A stretch of 64,000 nucleotides of DNA from Pseudomonas sp. 102515 (GCF_031085165.1 NZ_JAVHTY010000002.1:806001-870000), one strand, 5' to 3'. Positions 25,631-35,048 are shown, counted from the first letter of the stretch. Notes: generated by a model not told the origin, from the letters alone. Translations and numbers: made by a program.

Positions 25631-28079
25631 TACTGAGTTCTCGCAGCAGATCCAGCGGTTGACTGCGCTGCAGCCGAATCAGGGGCCAGGCGGCGGCCAG
25701 CAGGGCCGCCAGCAGGGCAATGACGGAGAGTGCCAGCAACTGGCCCGGAAAGACCTGCAGTGGCAGTCGCCAGCCGAAGGCCTGGACGTTCACCACCGCC
25801 ACCAGGCACCAGGCGAGCAGGATACCCAGCGGGATGGCCAGCGCCAGGGTCAGCAGGGCGAGCCCCAGCAACTGGCCCAGACTGAGCAGGATCAGCCGCG
25901 GCCGTTCGATGCCCAGCGCCCAGAGCGGCGCGAGCTGGCCGAGACGTCGTTGCGCCTGGCCGAGCAGGGCGATGAACAGGGCGAGACCGGCCACCGCCAG
26001 GGTCAGGGCATTGAGCGCCGCGGTGGCGCTGAAGGTGCGCTCGAAGACCTGATCGGCGTAGCGCCGCAGCTGACCCTGGTCGATGGAGTGACTGGCGTCC
26101 AGCCCGAAGCGCTGCTGCAGTTCGCTGCGCAGGGCCTCTACCTGCGCAGGCGCCATGCGGATGACGAGGCGCACCGGGGTGGCTTCCGGCCATAGCGCCC
26201 GTAGCCGCGCCTGGGACAACAGCAGGTGGCCACGCGGATTGCCATAGTCGGCATAGGTGGCGAGCACCGGGGCGGACCAGCGACCCTGGCTGCCCCGCAG
26301 CTCCACCCGTTGCCCCTTGACCACCCCCAGGCGACGGGCCAGTTGCTCGCTGAGCATCAGGCCATCACCGGCGAAGAACGGCGTCCAGGCCTCGTCACCG
26401 GCATCGAGCAGCGGCCAGTGTCGACGATAGAGATCAGCGTCCAGGATACCGCTCAGGGTGGACGGCTGGCCTTGAATCCCCGTCTCCAGTTCGTACACCG
26501 GCAGTACCGCGCGCACGCTGGGTTGTCGGGGCAGCCAGTCGAGCAGGGCCGGGGCCTGGGTGGCATCCTGCGGGCGCACGTAGAGTTCGGCGGCCAGGCG
26601 CTGGTCGAGCCAGCCATCGAAGGTGCGGCGAAAACCCTCGGTCATGCTGCCGGCGCCGACATTGGCCGCCAGCGCCAGCAGCAGCGCCATCAGCGCCTGG
26701 GACAGCCCGGGCAGCTGCTGGCGAGCGTCGGCCAGGAACCAGCGCGAAAGGGGGCGCCGGGCCTGCCTGAGGAGCAGATCCAGCAAGGCGCTCAGCAGCG
26801 GTGGCAGCGCCAGGGCCGCCGCCAGCAGCAGACAGCCGAGCAACGCCAGGCCGCTGGCCAGGCTGTTGCCACCCAGCCATAGGGCCAACGCCGCCAGGCC
26901 CACCAAAAAGGCACCCACCGCCTGGCGACGGAGCCAACGGCCATGGGCGGCGCGCCAGGCCTCGCCCTGGGCCAGTGCCAGCAGCGGTAGCCGCGCCGCG
27001 CGCCACAGACCGTCGGCACCGGCCAGCAGCGCACCGCCCAGGCTGAGGCCGAGTCCGGCCAGCCACCAGGCTGGACGCAGGGTCAGGTTGCCGGCGATCT
27101 CGGCCCCATAGAGGCCGCGCAGGCTGGCCGCCACATCGGGCAGCAACAGCGCTGCCAGAAGATAGCCACTGGCAACCCCCAGGGCACCCGCCACCAGGGC
27201 GATCAGCGCCAGTTCCAGGGTCAGCGCCAGCACCAGGGTCGCCGCCGACAGACCACCGGCGCGCAGGGTACGCAGCAGCGCACGGCGCTGTTCCAGCGCC
27301 AGACCGGTCGCGGCATGGACGATGAACAGGCCGACGGCAAAGGCCAGCAGGCCGAGCGCCAGCAGGTTGAGATGGAAGCTGTCGGTCAGGCGGTCCAGCT
27401 CGGCGCCTTGGTCGTTCTCCACCCGTTGCAGGCTGACACCGTCAAAGGTGGGCAGGGCACGCTGGAAGGTCCTTGGCAGGATCAGCCGGGAGAGCTGGTC
27501 TGGCGCATCCAGCAGACGCTGGGCCTGGCCGATGTCCATCACCAGGGTGCCAGGCGCCAGGCCGGGTCGCGGCTGTAGCGGTGGCAGCGCCAGGCCATCG
27601 GCGCGATGCAGCACCTCACCGGCCCGGAGCCGCCATTCACGCAGCGTTTCCGGCGCGATCCAGGTGGTCCCGGCCGGACTGAGAAAGTCGAACAGGGCCT
27701 CAGGCGGTGCGCTGGCCGCCACGCCCCGATCACTGGGCAGACTGACCGGTTCGATGCCCAGCAGCGGCAGGGCGCCCTCGCGCTCGGCCAGGGTCAGGCG
27801 CCCCTGCAGGACGGGCGACACCGGCCAGCCCTGGCGGCGCAGCTCGACGAACAGCGCCTGGGGAAAGTGCTTGCCGTCACGGGCTTCCAGACTCGACTGG
27901 TCGGCGCCGAAGAGGGCGCTGGCCTGGGCATAGCTCTGGCGGGCCTGGGCATTGAGCGCCAGCACCCCGGTCAGCAGCGCGGTCGCCAGCCACAGGCCGG
28001 CGACCAGGCCGGCCAGCTGCAGGGGATGCCGCCGCCAATGACTGACCAGGCTGTGCAGACTCCAGTAAAGCAGCCTCAT
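25620..28079 (-). CDS. FtsX-like ABC permease, large double-domain
   Basis: An 819-residue inner-membrane protein with an N-terminal helix (about 20-40), a large periplasmic domain, helices near 235-365, several helices around 385-450, a second periplasmic domain and three C-terminal helices. This is the layout of double-FtsX permeases related to LolC/E and MacB exporters, which move lipids, lipoproteins or peptides toward the outer membrane. It overlaps its ATPase gene (ATGA) and the AttH gene. The substrate is unknown; the partnership with AttH is the best clue. Confidence 0.9.
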   Translation of the reverse strand: MRLLYWSLHSLVSHWRRHPLQLAGLVAGLWLATALLTGVLALNAQARQSYAQASALFGADQSSLEARDGKHFPQALFVELRRQGWPVSPVLQGRLTLAEREGALPLLGIEPVSLPSDRGVAASAPPEALFDFLSPAGTTWIAPETLREWRLRAGEVLHRADGLALPPLQPRPGLAPGTLVMDIGQAQRLLDAPDQLSRLILPRTFQRALPTFDGVSLQRVENDQGAELDRLTDSFHLNLLALGLLAFAVGLFIVHAATGLALEQRRALLRTLRAGGLSAATLVLALTLELALIALVAGALGVASGYLLAALLLPDVAASLRGLYGAEIAGNLTLRPAWWLAGLGLSLGGALLAGADGLWRAARLPLLALAQGEAWRAAHGRWLRRQAVGAFLVGLAALALWLGGNSLASGLALLGCLLLAAALALPPLLSALLDLLLRQARRPLSRWFLADARQQLPGLSQALMALLLALAANVGAGSMTEGFRRTFDGWLDQRLAAELYVRPQDATQAPALLDWLPRQPSVRAVLPVYELETGIQGQPSTLSGILDADLYRRHWPLLDAGDEAWTPFFAGDGLMLSEQLARRLGVVKGQRVELRGSQGRWSAPVLATYADYGNPRGHLLLSQARLRALWPEATPVRLVIRMAPAQVEALRSELQQRFGLDASHSIDQGQLRRYADQVFERTFSATAALNALTLAVAGLALFIALLGQAQRRLGQLAPLWALGIERPRLILLSLGQLLGLALLTLALAIPLGILLAWCLVAVVNVQAFGWRLPLQVFPGQLLALSVIALLAALLAAAWPLIRLQRSQPLDLLRELSNER

Positions 28080-28750
28080 GGCTGGCCCACGGCTGCGCCG
28101 CCGAGGCGTCCGCGCTCCAGCTGCAGGGTGCGATCGAGATGACTGGCGATGCGCGCGCTGTGGGTCACCATCAGCAGGCTGCTGCCGGTCTCGGCGACCA
28201 GTTCCAGCAACAGGGCCAGGGCCTGGTCGCCACTGGCCTCGTCGAGATTGCCGGTGGGTTCGTCGGCGAGCAGCAGGGGTGGGCGGGAGGCGAGGGCACG
28301 TCCCAGGGCCACGCGCTGCTGCTGGCCGCCGGAGAGCTGTTCCGGATAGCGTTCCAGCACGGCGGTCAGGCCCAGGCGCTCGGCCAGCTCGGCTTGCCAG
28401 CGCGGATCATGGCGCCCGGCCAGTCGTGCCTGGAAGGCGAGATTGTCCGCCACCGTCAGACTGGCGATCAGATTGAATTGCTGAAAGATCAGCCCGATGC
28501 CCTCGCGGCGCCAGGCGGCCAGGGCCCGCTCGTTGAGGTTGCCGAGTGCCTGGCCGGCGGCCTGGATATGGCCTCGGTCAGGTCGGTCGAGACCGGCGAC
28601 TAGGTGCAGCAGGGTGCTCTTGCCACTGCCGGATTCGCCCATGAGCGCCAGACTCTCGCCCCGCGCCAGGCTGAGGTCCAGGCCGCACAGGACCGGCAGC
28701 GGGCCCTGGGGCGTCGGATAACTCTTGTGCAGATCGGTGATGGTCAGCAT
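28076..28750 (-). CDS. LolD/MacB-type ABC ATPase
   Basis: A 224-residue ATPase of the lipoprotein-export/MacB branch. Walker [48 protein letters not shown] and VTHS are intact; LADEPTGNLD is typical of the LolD/FtsE/MacB group. The ATG at 28750 has GGAGG 5 nt upstream, better than the frame start at 28780. It powers the adjacent FtsX permease. Confidence 0.93.
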   Translation of the reverse strand: MLTITDLHKSYPTPQGPLPVLCGLDLSLARGESLALMGESGSGKSTLLHLVAGLDRPDRGHIQAAGQALGNLNERALAAWRREGIGLIFQQFNLIASLTVADNLAFQARLAGRHDPRWQAELAERLGLTAVLERYPEQLSGGQQQRVALGRALASRPPLLLADEPTGNLDEASGDQALALLLELVAETGSSLLMVTHSARIASHLDRTLQLERGRLGGAAVGQP

Positions 28751-28813
28751 CGCGCCTCCAGCGCCGGTCGTGGTCTGCAATCGACCGGGCGCGGGCGGCG
28801 ACGTTCAGCGCGG

Positions 28814-29104
28814 TCAGCGGCGCTTGGCCTTGCCCTTGCCGGCTTTTTCGTCTTCCTCGCGCTGCAGGCGCTCGCACTTGCGCACCATGGTCAGATAGTA
28901 CACGGCGCTGCCGGCGAACAGGATGATGGGCAGTGCCAGGGACATCTCCAGCAGGCTGCCGGGGAAGGCGCTGGGCACCCAATGGTGATAGAGCAGAATG
29001 CCGATCGCCAGCAGCACCGAGTACAGCAGGCCGTAGCCGCCGGCCTTGCGCGATTCGCGGGCGAGGTCGAGGGGCGGGCGATTCAGATCGTTGGGCTCGA
29101 ACAT
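28814..29104 (-). CDS. Small two-helix membrane protein, unknown
   Basis: A 96-residue protein with two hydrophobic segments (about 24-42 and 52-72) and a lysine-rich C-terminal tail (EDEKAGKGKAKRR) expected on the cytoplasmic side. I do not recognise a family. It lies 63 bp upstream of the LolD-like ATPase on the same strand and may head that operon. A small palindrome sits 26 bp before its start. Confidence 0.75.
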   Translation of the reverse strand: MFEPNDLNRPPLDLARESRKAGGYGLLYSVLLAIGILLYHHWVPSAFPGSLLEMSLALPIILFAGSAVYYLTMVRKCERLQREEDEKAGKGKAKRR

Positions 29105-29129
29105 GGAGGTCTCTGGCAGGCACTGAAGA

Positions 29130-29148
29130 AGGCGCTAGTCTAGCGCCT
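29130..29148. promoter_or_regulatory. 19-bp palindrome upstream of the export operon
   Basis: AGGCGCTA-GTC-TAGCGCCT, perfect 8-bp arms, 26 bp upstream of the two-helix membrane protein start. It could be an operator or an mRNA hairpin; no known regulator is matched. Confidence 0.4.
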
Positions 29149-29359
29149 GGACTCGCGCCGGTCGCCACTGCTCGGGCACGTCGGACAAGACGTCGCAGGG
29201 GTCGCCCGCCGCTCGTTCACGCGATGTTCAGGCAGACATAAGCTTGAAATCTTATCCTTTGCAGCCATTTAGAGGCCTGACGATGGCAAGCGAGCAGGTC
29301 TCCTTGTAAGCTCGATCAGTTATTTGAACGCGCACAATGCGCACGGATAAGGAATCAAC

Positions 29360-30133
29360 ATGAAACAGTATCGGTTGGCAGCAGCGGTGGCCCTGGTGGG
29401 TCTGGTTCTGAGCGGCTGCGACTCCAAGCCCAAGGTCGAGCTGGAAAGCCCGGCCCAGAAGGCGTCCTACGGCATCGGCCTGAACATGGGCAAGAGCCTG
29501 GCCCAGGAAGGCATCGACGACCTGGATCCCAAGGCCGTCGCCCTGGGTATCGAGGACGCCGTCGGCAAGAAGGACCAGAAGCTGACCGATCAGCAGCTGA
29601 CCGAAGCCTTCGCCGCCCTGCAGAAGCGCGCCGAAGAGAAGATGACCAAGGTCAGCGAAGACAACGCCAAGGCCGGCAAGAAGTTTCTCGAAGAGAACGG
29701 CAAGAAGCCTGGCGTGATCACAACCGCCTCCGGCCTGCAGTACGAAGTGGTCAAGAAGGCAGACGGCCCGCAGCCCAAGCCCACCGATGTGGTCACCGTG
29801 CACTACGAGGGCAAGCTGGTCGACGGCACCGTGTTCGACAGCTCCATCAAGCGTGGCACCCCGATCGACCTGCCGGTCAACGGCGTGATTCCGGGTTGGG
29901 TCGAGGCGCTGCAACTGATGCACGTCGGCGAGAAGATCAAGCTGTACATCCCCTCCGAGCTGGCCTACGGTGCCCAGAGCCCGAGCCCGGCGATCCCGGC
30001 CAACTCCGTGCTCGTGTTCGACCTGGAACTGCTCGGCATCAAGGACGCCGCTGCCGCGGACGCCGAAGACGCTCCGGCCGCTCCCGCCGCCGAGGCGCCG
30101 GCCGCTGCCGAAAAGGCCCCGGCCAAGAAGTAA
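29360..30133 (+). CDS. FKBP-type peptidyl-prolyl isomerase lipoprotein (FkpA/Mip-like)
   Basis: A 257-residue envelope isomerase. A lipobox VLSGC near residue 20 indicates lipidation. An N-terminal dimerisation domain (ASYGIGLNMGKSLA ... KRAEEKMTKVSEDNAKAGKKFLEENGKKPGV) is followed by the FKBP domain (VTVHYEGKLVDGTVFDSS ... GVIPGWVEALQLMHVGEKIKLYIPSELAYG). The last 30 residues are a low-complexity Ala/Pro/Glu/Lys tail. It assists folding of periplasmic or outer-membrane proteins. It has its own terminator. Confidence 0.94.
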   Translation: MKQYRLAAAVALVGLVLSGCDSKPKVELESPAQKASYGIGLNMGKSLAQEGIDDLDPKAVALGIEDAVGKKDQKLTDQQLTEAFAALQKRAEEKMTKVSEDNAKAGKKFLEENGKKPGVITTASGLQYEVVKKADGPQPKPTDVVTVHYEGKLVDGTVFDSSIKRGTPIDLPVNGVIPGWVEALQLMHVGEKIKLYIPSELAYGAQSPSPAIPANSVLVFDLELLGIKDAAAADAEDAPAAPAAEAPAAAEKAPAKK

Positions 30134-30152
30134 GCTGCTCCCGCTGTGCCAG

Positions 30153-30176
30153 ACGCCCTGCCTTGCAGGGCGTTTT
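30153..30176 (+). terminator. Intrinsic terminator of the FKBP gene
   Basis: ACGCCCTGC-CTT-GCAGGGCGT stem of 9 bp followed by TTT, 19 bp after the stop codon. Classic form. Confidence 0.88.
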
Positions 30177-30283
30177 ACATTGGGCCGCGGGAAACCCTGA
30201 CGCAGCGGTGCGATCCAAGTTAGGGCGCAAAGACCTGTGCCAAACGGGTCCCTGCATTCTGTCCTCTCCTGCATGAGGTACCC

Positions 30284-30748
30284 ATGAAGCCGCCGAAGAA
30301 TTTTGATCGCTACCTTGGTATCGCCCAGCGGCTGCTGATCCGTGGGCGACTGCCAGCCCTGTTGCTGGGTGTAGCACGCAAGACCAGCAAGCGCGGGCTC
30401 AAGCTGGGCGAGGCCCGCGAGACCCTCGGTCTGTTTCACCAGCTACTCCTGGCCTGGTGGCGCGGCCAGTACCGCGGGGTGAGCCGCAAGACGCTGTTGA
30501 CCGTGGCCGGTGGCCTGGTGTACTTCCTCCTGCCCATCGATCTCATTCCCGACTGGGTGCCCATGTTCGGTCTGCTCGACGACCTTGCGGTCCTGGCCTG
30601 GGTCGGCAAGGCCTGCAGCGATGAACTGGACGGCTTTCGGGCCTGGCGCGCCAACCGCACCGCGAGTCAGCAGGCGGCCCTGGCCGCGCTGCCCGACAAG
30701 CACGAGCGGCCGGCGCCCGGCGTGGTCCTCGATCAATTGCGGGATTGA
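30284..30748 (+). CDS. DUF1232 (YkvA-like) membrane protein
   Basis: A 154-residue protein. The YkvA signature VAGGLVYFLLPIDLIPDWVPMFGLLDDLAVLAWV (about residues 75-108) holds a membrane segment followed by the conserved D-L-I-P-D. The N-terminus is basic. Function of the family is unclear. Its stop overlaps the next gene's proposed start. Confidence 0.88.
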   Translation: MKPPKNFDRYLGIAQRLLIRGRLPALLLGVARKTSKRGLKLGEARETLGLFHQLLLAWWRGQYRGVSRKTLLTVAGGLVYFLLPIDLIPDWVPMFGLLDDLAVLAWVGKACSDELDGFRAWRANRTASQQAALAALPDKHERPAPGVVLDQLRD

Positions 30749-31125
30749 GCGATTTGAGCGTACGCATCAGTCGGCAGCACTGGCTGGCCTTGCTGGATGA
30801 ACTGGAGAGCGCGCGGCGCAGCCGCAGCCTGCTGACCTACCGCTCGGTGATCGAACGGCTGGGGCTGCCCCAGCCGGCCATGGTGACCCTGACCACGGCG
30901 CTGGAATACCTGGCCGCCCTCGATCGGCGCGCGGGGCGGCCGCTGCGTAGTGCCCTGGTGGTCAGCCAGAGTGGCACCCGTATCCCGCGTGAAGGCTTCT
31001 TCGACTGTGCCTTGCGCCTGGGTGCCCTGGAAGGCTCGCCACCCGTCACCGACGCCATCAGTTGGCATGCGGCCGAGGTGACCCGGGTGTTCGATCACCA
31101 CTATCCCGACCATCGCCAGGAATAG
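30745..31125 (+). CDS. Conserved hypothetical soluble protein
   Basis: A 126-residue protein with no signal or membrane segment; helical, with ISRQHWLALLDELESARRSRSLLTYRSVIERLGLPQPAMVTLTTALEYLAALDRRAGRPLRSALVVSQSG suggesting a small helical DNA- or protein-binding fold. The start at 30745 is TTG overlapping the upstream stop; a second TTG three codons later is equally possible. I do not recognise the family, though its place between a DUF1232 gene and an EAL-CBS-GGDEF gene is familiar from Pseudomonas. Confidence 0.75.
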   Translation: MSDLSVRISRQHWLALLDELESARRSRSLLTYRSVIERLGLPQPAMVTLTTALEYLAALDRRAGRPLRSALVVSQSGTRIPREGFFDCALRLGALEGSPPVTDAISWHAAEVTRVFDHHYPDHRQE

Positions 31126-31128
31126 GCG

Positions 31129-32874
31129 TCAGGCGCGCATCAGGTGCAGGCTGTAGCCGGGCACCATTTTCGCGTTGCGCTTGGCTTCCGAGGCCAGGGC
31201 CGCCACACCGCTGGCATCCACCCGCTGGCCGGCCTCCCGGTCCAGTTCCACCACTCCCAGGGACAGTGACAACAGCGGATACTCGCGGCGGCGGCCGTCT
31301 CTGTCGTAGGCCAGAAAGCAGCCGGCCTCCAGGTGCTCGCTGCGATAGAAATGCCGGCAGCGCTCCTGGAAGCCCGCCATCAGGCCGTTGAGTCGCTGCC
31401 GCCAGTCCGCTGAACCCAGCACCACCAGGAAGTCGTCGCCACCGATGTGGCCGACGAAGTCCTGCTGCGGATCCACGCGCTCGGAAAGCGTCTGCGCCAG
31501 CGAGAGCAGCACCTCGTCGCCCTTGGCGTAGCCATAGAGGTCATTGAAGGGCTTGAAGCCGTCGATGTCGACGTAGCACACCACCGCTTCGCGCTGCTGA
31601 TCCAGCAGCCGGGTCAGGCACTGCTGGATGGGGACGTTGCCGGGCAGCTGGGTGAGGGGGTTGGCATGCTTGGCCTGCTGGATGCGCTGCTCGGTGATCA
31701 GGCGCAGCACGTCCATCACCCGTCCGACGCCGACATAGCGACCGCCTTCGGTGATGATGAAGTCTTCTTCGATGCGCTGGCGTGCCCGGGCGGTGAGCAG
31801 GCGGCTGACCTGTTGCAGCGACTGGCCGGATTCGGTCGCCAGGAAGTCCTGGCTCATCAGTCGGGCGATGGGCTTGCGCGCGAACACCTCGTGGGCGAAG
31901 GGCTTGAGCAGCGCCGAACTCAGCTCGTGGTGGTGAACGATGCCCACCGGGCGATCATCTTCGTCCACCACCGCCAGGGTATTGAGGCTCGGCTGCAGAC
32001 GGAAACGCTCCAGCACCTCGGGAATGAGCATGTCCTGGCCAACCGCGACCTGCTCCACCCTGAGACTGGCGACGGTGGTCGACTCTTCGGCAAGGTCGGA
32101 ACTGCGGACCTCCATCACCGGCAGCAGGGTCTGGATCTCGCGGGGCGGCGCGGCTGTCGGACGGCCCAGCAGATAGCCCTGGACCAGATCCACCCCCATG
32201 CTCGCCAGGGTCGAGAGCTCTTCGTGGGTCTCGATGCCTTCGGCGATCACCTGGGCGCGGGAGGCTTCGGCCATCTTCAGGATGGAGCCGACGAATTCGC
32301 GCTTCACCGCATCGCGGTGGATGGACTCGATGAAGTGACGATCGATCTTGACGAAGTCCGGGCGCAATTCCGACCAGCGCCTGAGACTGGAATAGCCGGC
32401 GCCCAGGTCGTCGAGGGCGATGGAAAAGCCCATGGCGCGGTAGTGGTGCAGGGCGGTGGCCAGCAGCGCGAAGTCATCGATGGGCGCCTGCTCGGTCAGC
32501 TCGATCACCACCTGGGCTGGCGAGAGCCCCAGACGCTGCAACAGCTTGAGGGTCTGGCCCGACTGATGCGCCGGCTCCAGCAGGGTTTCCGGGCAGACAT
32601 TGAGAAACAGCAGGCCATCCAGGGCCAGTTCGCGAAAGGTCTGACAGGACTGCTGGCGGGCGGCGATTTCCAGTTCGGACAGGCGACCGGCCTGGCGCGC
32701 GGTGGCATAGAGGGGCAGCGGGGAGTGCAGCGGACTATTGGAGGCGCCACGAATGAGGGCCTCGTAGCCCAGGATGCGTCGCTCGCTCAGCGAAACGATG
32801 GGCTGAAAGAGCGAATGCAACTCGCGGTTGGCGAGAATGCGATCCAACACCCCAGCCTGGTCGTTAAGCGTCAT
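31129..32874 (-). CDS. EAL-CBS-GGDEF cyclic-di-GMP protein
   Basis: A 581-residue cytosolic regulator. The EAL phosphodiesterase domain comes first with EALIRG, FLNVCP, ELTEQ, ALDDLGAGYSSL, VKIDRHF, AEGIET and QGYLLGRP, so its catalytic set looks complete. A CBS pair follows (about 290-410), then a GGDEF domain whose signature reads GGDDF. CBS domains usually sense adenine nucleotides. The likely output is c-di-GMP breakdown controlled by the CBS and GGDEF parts. The ATG at 32874 avoids the terminator hairpin that the longer frame would include. It lies downstream of prc behind a terminator. Confidence 0.93.
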   Translation of the reverse strand: MTLNDQAGVLDRILANRELHSLFQPIVSLSERRILGYEALIRGASNSPLHSPLPLYATARQAGRLSELEIAARQQSCQTFRELALDGLLFLNVCPETLLEPAHQSGQTLKLLQRLGLSPAQVVIELTEQAPIDDFALLATALHHYRAMGFSIALDDLGAGYSSLRRWSELRPDFVKIDRHFIESIHRDAVKREFVGSILKMAEASRAQVIAEGIETHEELSTLASMGVDLVQGYLLGRPTAAPPREIQTLLPVMEVRSSDLAEESTTVASLRVEQVAVGQDMLIPEVLERFRLQPSLNTLAVVDEDDRPVGIVHHHELSSALLKPFAHEVFARKPIARLMSQDFLATESGQSLQQVSRLLTARARQRIEEDFIITEGGRYVGVGRVMDVLRLITEQRIQQAKHANPLTQLPGNVPIQQCLTRLLDQQREAVVCYVDIDGFKPFNDLYGYAKGDEVLLSLAQTLSERVDPQQDFVGHIGGDDFLVVLGSADWRQRLNGLMAGFQERCRHFYRSEHLEAGCFLAYDRDGRRREYPLLSLSLGVVELDREAGQRVDASGVAALASEAKRNAKMVPGYSLHLMRA

Positions 32875-32901
32875 GGTAAGCCTGCAGGAACCTAGAAACG
32901 A

Positions 32902-32940
32902 AAATGCCCGGGGGTCGCACTTGGCGACCCCCGGGCATTT
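32902..32940. terminator. Strong hairpin terminator between prc and the EAL gene
   Basis: Perfect 17-bp arms AAATGCCCGGGGGTCGC (32902-32918) and GCGACCCCCGGGCATTT (32924-32940) around ACTTG. It ends prc transcription (minus strand) 26 bp after the prc stop and is nearly symmetric. Confidence 0.9.
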
Positions 32941-32966
32941 CACGACAGAGCTATGACGCTTTGATG

Positions 32967-35048
32967 TCAGCGCTTGGGTGGCGTCTGGCTCAGGTCGAGA
33001 TAGTCCAGCAGCACATGACCCGACTCCATCAGGTAGGCGTCGTCCTGTGGCTTGGTCTTGTCGTCGTCGATCGCCGGGTTGTCTTCGTCGATCTTCTTCA
33101 GCTCCTTGAGCGGGGCTTCACCCTTGCCCTGGCGCCGCTGGTTTTCCATGGCCAGCTGGCGATTGTCCAGGGCGGTCTGCTCGGCCCGGCGCTTCTGCTC
33201 GTTGAGGCTGACGGTGGTGTCCGCCGCCAGTTCCTGGGCCAGCTTCAGGCGCTCGCGAGCGAAGATGAAGTCGGGATCCTTCTGCACCCGCACGTCGTGG
33301 CGCTTGACCAGTTCCGGCAGGTAGTTGGCGAAGGGATTGCTCAGACCGGTCACCGCTGGGGCGATGGTGTCCCAGGGCATGGAGTCGGGCAGGGCGCTCT
33401 CGCCGATCTGCTTGGTGTCCACCACCGCCGGGTAGTCAATGTCCGGCAGTACGCCCTGATGCTGGGTGCTCTGGCCGGAGACGCGATAGAACTTGGCGAT
33501 GGTCAGCTTCAGCTCGCCATGGTTGAGCGGCTGAATGGTCTGGACGGTGCCCTTGCCGAAGGTCTGGCCCCCGACGATCAGCGCCCGGTGATAGTCCTGC
33601 ATGGCGCCGGCGAAGATCTCCGAGGCCGAAGCGGACAGGCGATTGACCAGCACGGTCAGGGGGCCCTTGTAGAAGGCGCCACCTTCGTCGTCGGCCAGCA
33701 CCTCGACCTTGCCGTCGCCGTTGCGCACCAGCACCGTGGGCCCCTGGTCGATGAACAACCCGGTCAGCTCGGTAGCCTCCTGCAGCGAACCACCGCCGTT
33801 GTTGCGCAGGTCCAGCACGATGCCGTCGACCTTGTCCTTCTGCAACTCGCCGATGAGCTTCTTCACGTCACGCGTGGTGCTCTTGTAGTTCGGATCGCCC
33901 GCGCGATAGGCCTTGAAGTCCAGATAGAACGCCGGCACGTCGATCACGCCGAGCTTGTAGTGCTTGCCCTCGTGGGGCACGTCGATCACGTGCTTCTGCG
34001 CCGCCTGCTCTTCGAGCTTGACCGCTTCGCGGGTGATGGTGACGATCTTGGTCTTCTGGTCGTTCGGCGCATTGCTCGCCGGGATGACCTCCAGGCGCAC
34101 CTTGGAGCCCTTGGGTCCACGGATCAGCTTGACCACCTCGTCCAGGCGCCAGCCGATGACATCGACCATCTCGCCATCGCCCTGGGCGACGCCGACGATC
34201 TTGTCCGCCGGGGCGATCTGCTTGGACTTGTCGGCAGGACCGGCCGGGACCAGGCGCAGGATCTGCACGTAGTCGTTGTCGTTTTGCAGCACCGCGCCGA
34301 TGCCTTCCAGCGACAGGCTCATGTTGATGTCGAAGTTCTCCGCGCTCTCCGGCGAGAGATACTGGGTGTGCGGGTCGTAGGACTCGGCGAAGGCGTTGAT
34401 GTAGGTCTGGAAGACGTCTTCGCCACGGGTCTGGTTGAGGCGCGCCAGCTGATTCCTATACCTCTTGGTCAGCTGCTGCTGGATCTGCGGGTCGGTCTTG
34501 CCGGACAGGCGCAGGCGCAGGACCTCGTCCTTGAGCTTGCGGTGCCAGAGATCCTCCAGCGCGGCGGTGTCCGCCGGCCAGGCCGCCTTCTCGCGATTGG
34601 TGTCGAAGGATTCGTCGACAGTGAAGTCGAGCTTGCCGATGCCGGTGTTGAGCAGGCCCAGGCCATAGTTCAGCCGCTCGGTCATGCGCTGGGCATAACG
34701 GCGGTAGATGGCGAAGCCCGGTTCGAGGTTGCCCTGCTTGAGGTAGTCGTCGAAGCGGGTGCGCGAGGCATCGAATTCGCGGATGTCGGCGGCATTGAAA
34801 TACAGCCGGCCGGGATCAAGCATCTTCAGATAGCTGTCGTAGATCTTGATCGACTGGGCATCGTTGAGCGGCGGCTTGCTGTAATGGTGTCGCTTGAGCA
34901 GCTCGACGATGTTGAGGCTGGCGATGACCTGGTCACGGTCGGGTTGCAGTTTCTCGGCGCCTACCGGCGCGTTGGGCTTGGCGAAGAGGGGCGTTGCGCT
35001 GACGCCAAGCAGGACAACGAGGGCGGTACGGGACAAGAGCTGCTTCAT
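32967..35048 (-). CDS. prc: Tail-specific periplasmic protease Prc (AlgO)
   Basis: A 693-residue S41 carboxy-terminal protease with a signal peptide ending at LFA-KPN. After an N-terminal helical domain comes a PDZ domain (NMSLSLEGIGAVLQNDNDYVQI) and the Ser/Lys active site: serine in NRLSASASEIFAGAM and lysine in GGQTFGKGTVQTI. A C-terminal DUF3340 region follows. It degrades tagged periplasmic proteins; in P. aeruginosa the homologue degrades truncated MucA and so affects alginate. The ATG at 35048 gives a proper signal peptide. No good Shine-Dalgarno is seen. Confidence 0.96.
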   Translation of the reverse strand: MKQLLSRTALVVLLGVSATPLFAKPNAPVGAEKLQPDRDQVIASLNIVELLKRHHYSKPPLNDAQSIKIYDSYLKMLDPGRLYFNAADIREFDASRTRFDDYLKQGNLEPGFAIYRRYAQRMTERLNYGLGLLNTGIGKLDFTVDESFDTNREKAAWPADTAALEDLWHRKLKDEVLRLRLSGKTDPQIQQQLTKRYRNQLARLNQTRGEDVFQTYINAFAESYDPHTQYLSPESAENFDINMSLSLEGIGAVLQNDNDYVQILRLVPAGPADKSKQIAPADKIVGVAQGDGEMVDVIGWRLDEVVKLIRGPKGSKVRLEVIPASNAPNDQKTKIVTITREAVKLEEQAAQKHVIDVPHEGKHYKLGVIDVPAFYLDFKAYRAGDPNYKSTTRDVKKLIGELQKDKVDGIVLDLRNNGGGSLQEATELTGLFIDQGPTVLVRNGDGKVEVLADDEGGAFYKGPLTVLVNRLSASASEIFAGAMQDYHRALIVGGQTFGKGTVQTIQPLNHGELKLTIAKFYRVSGQSTQHQGVLPDIDYPAVVDTKQIGESALPDSMPWDTIAPAVTGLSNPFANYLPELVKRHDVRVQKDPDFIFARERLKLAQELAADTTVSLNEQKRRAEQTALDNRQLAMENQRRQGKGEAPLKELKKIDEDNPAIDDDKTKPQDDAYLMESGHVLLDYLDLSQTPPKR

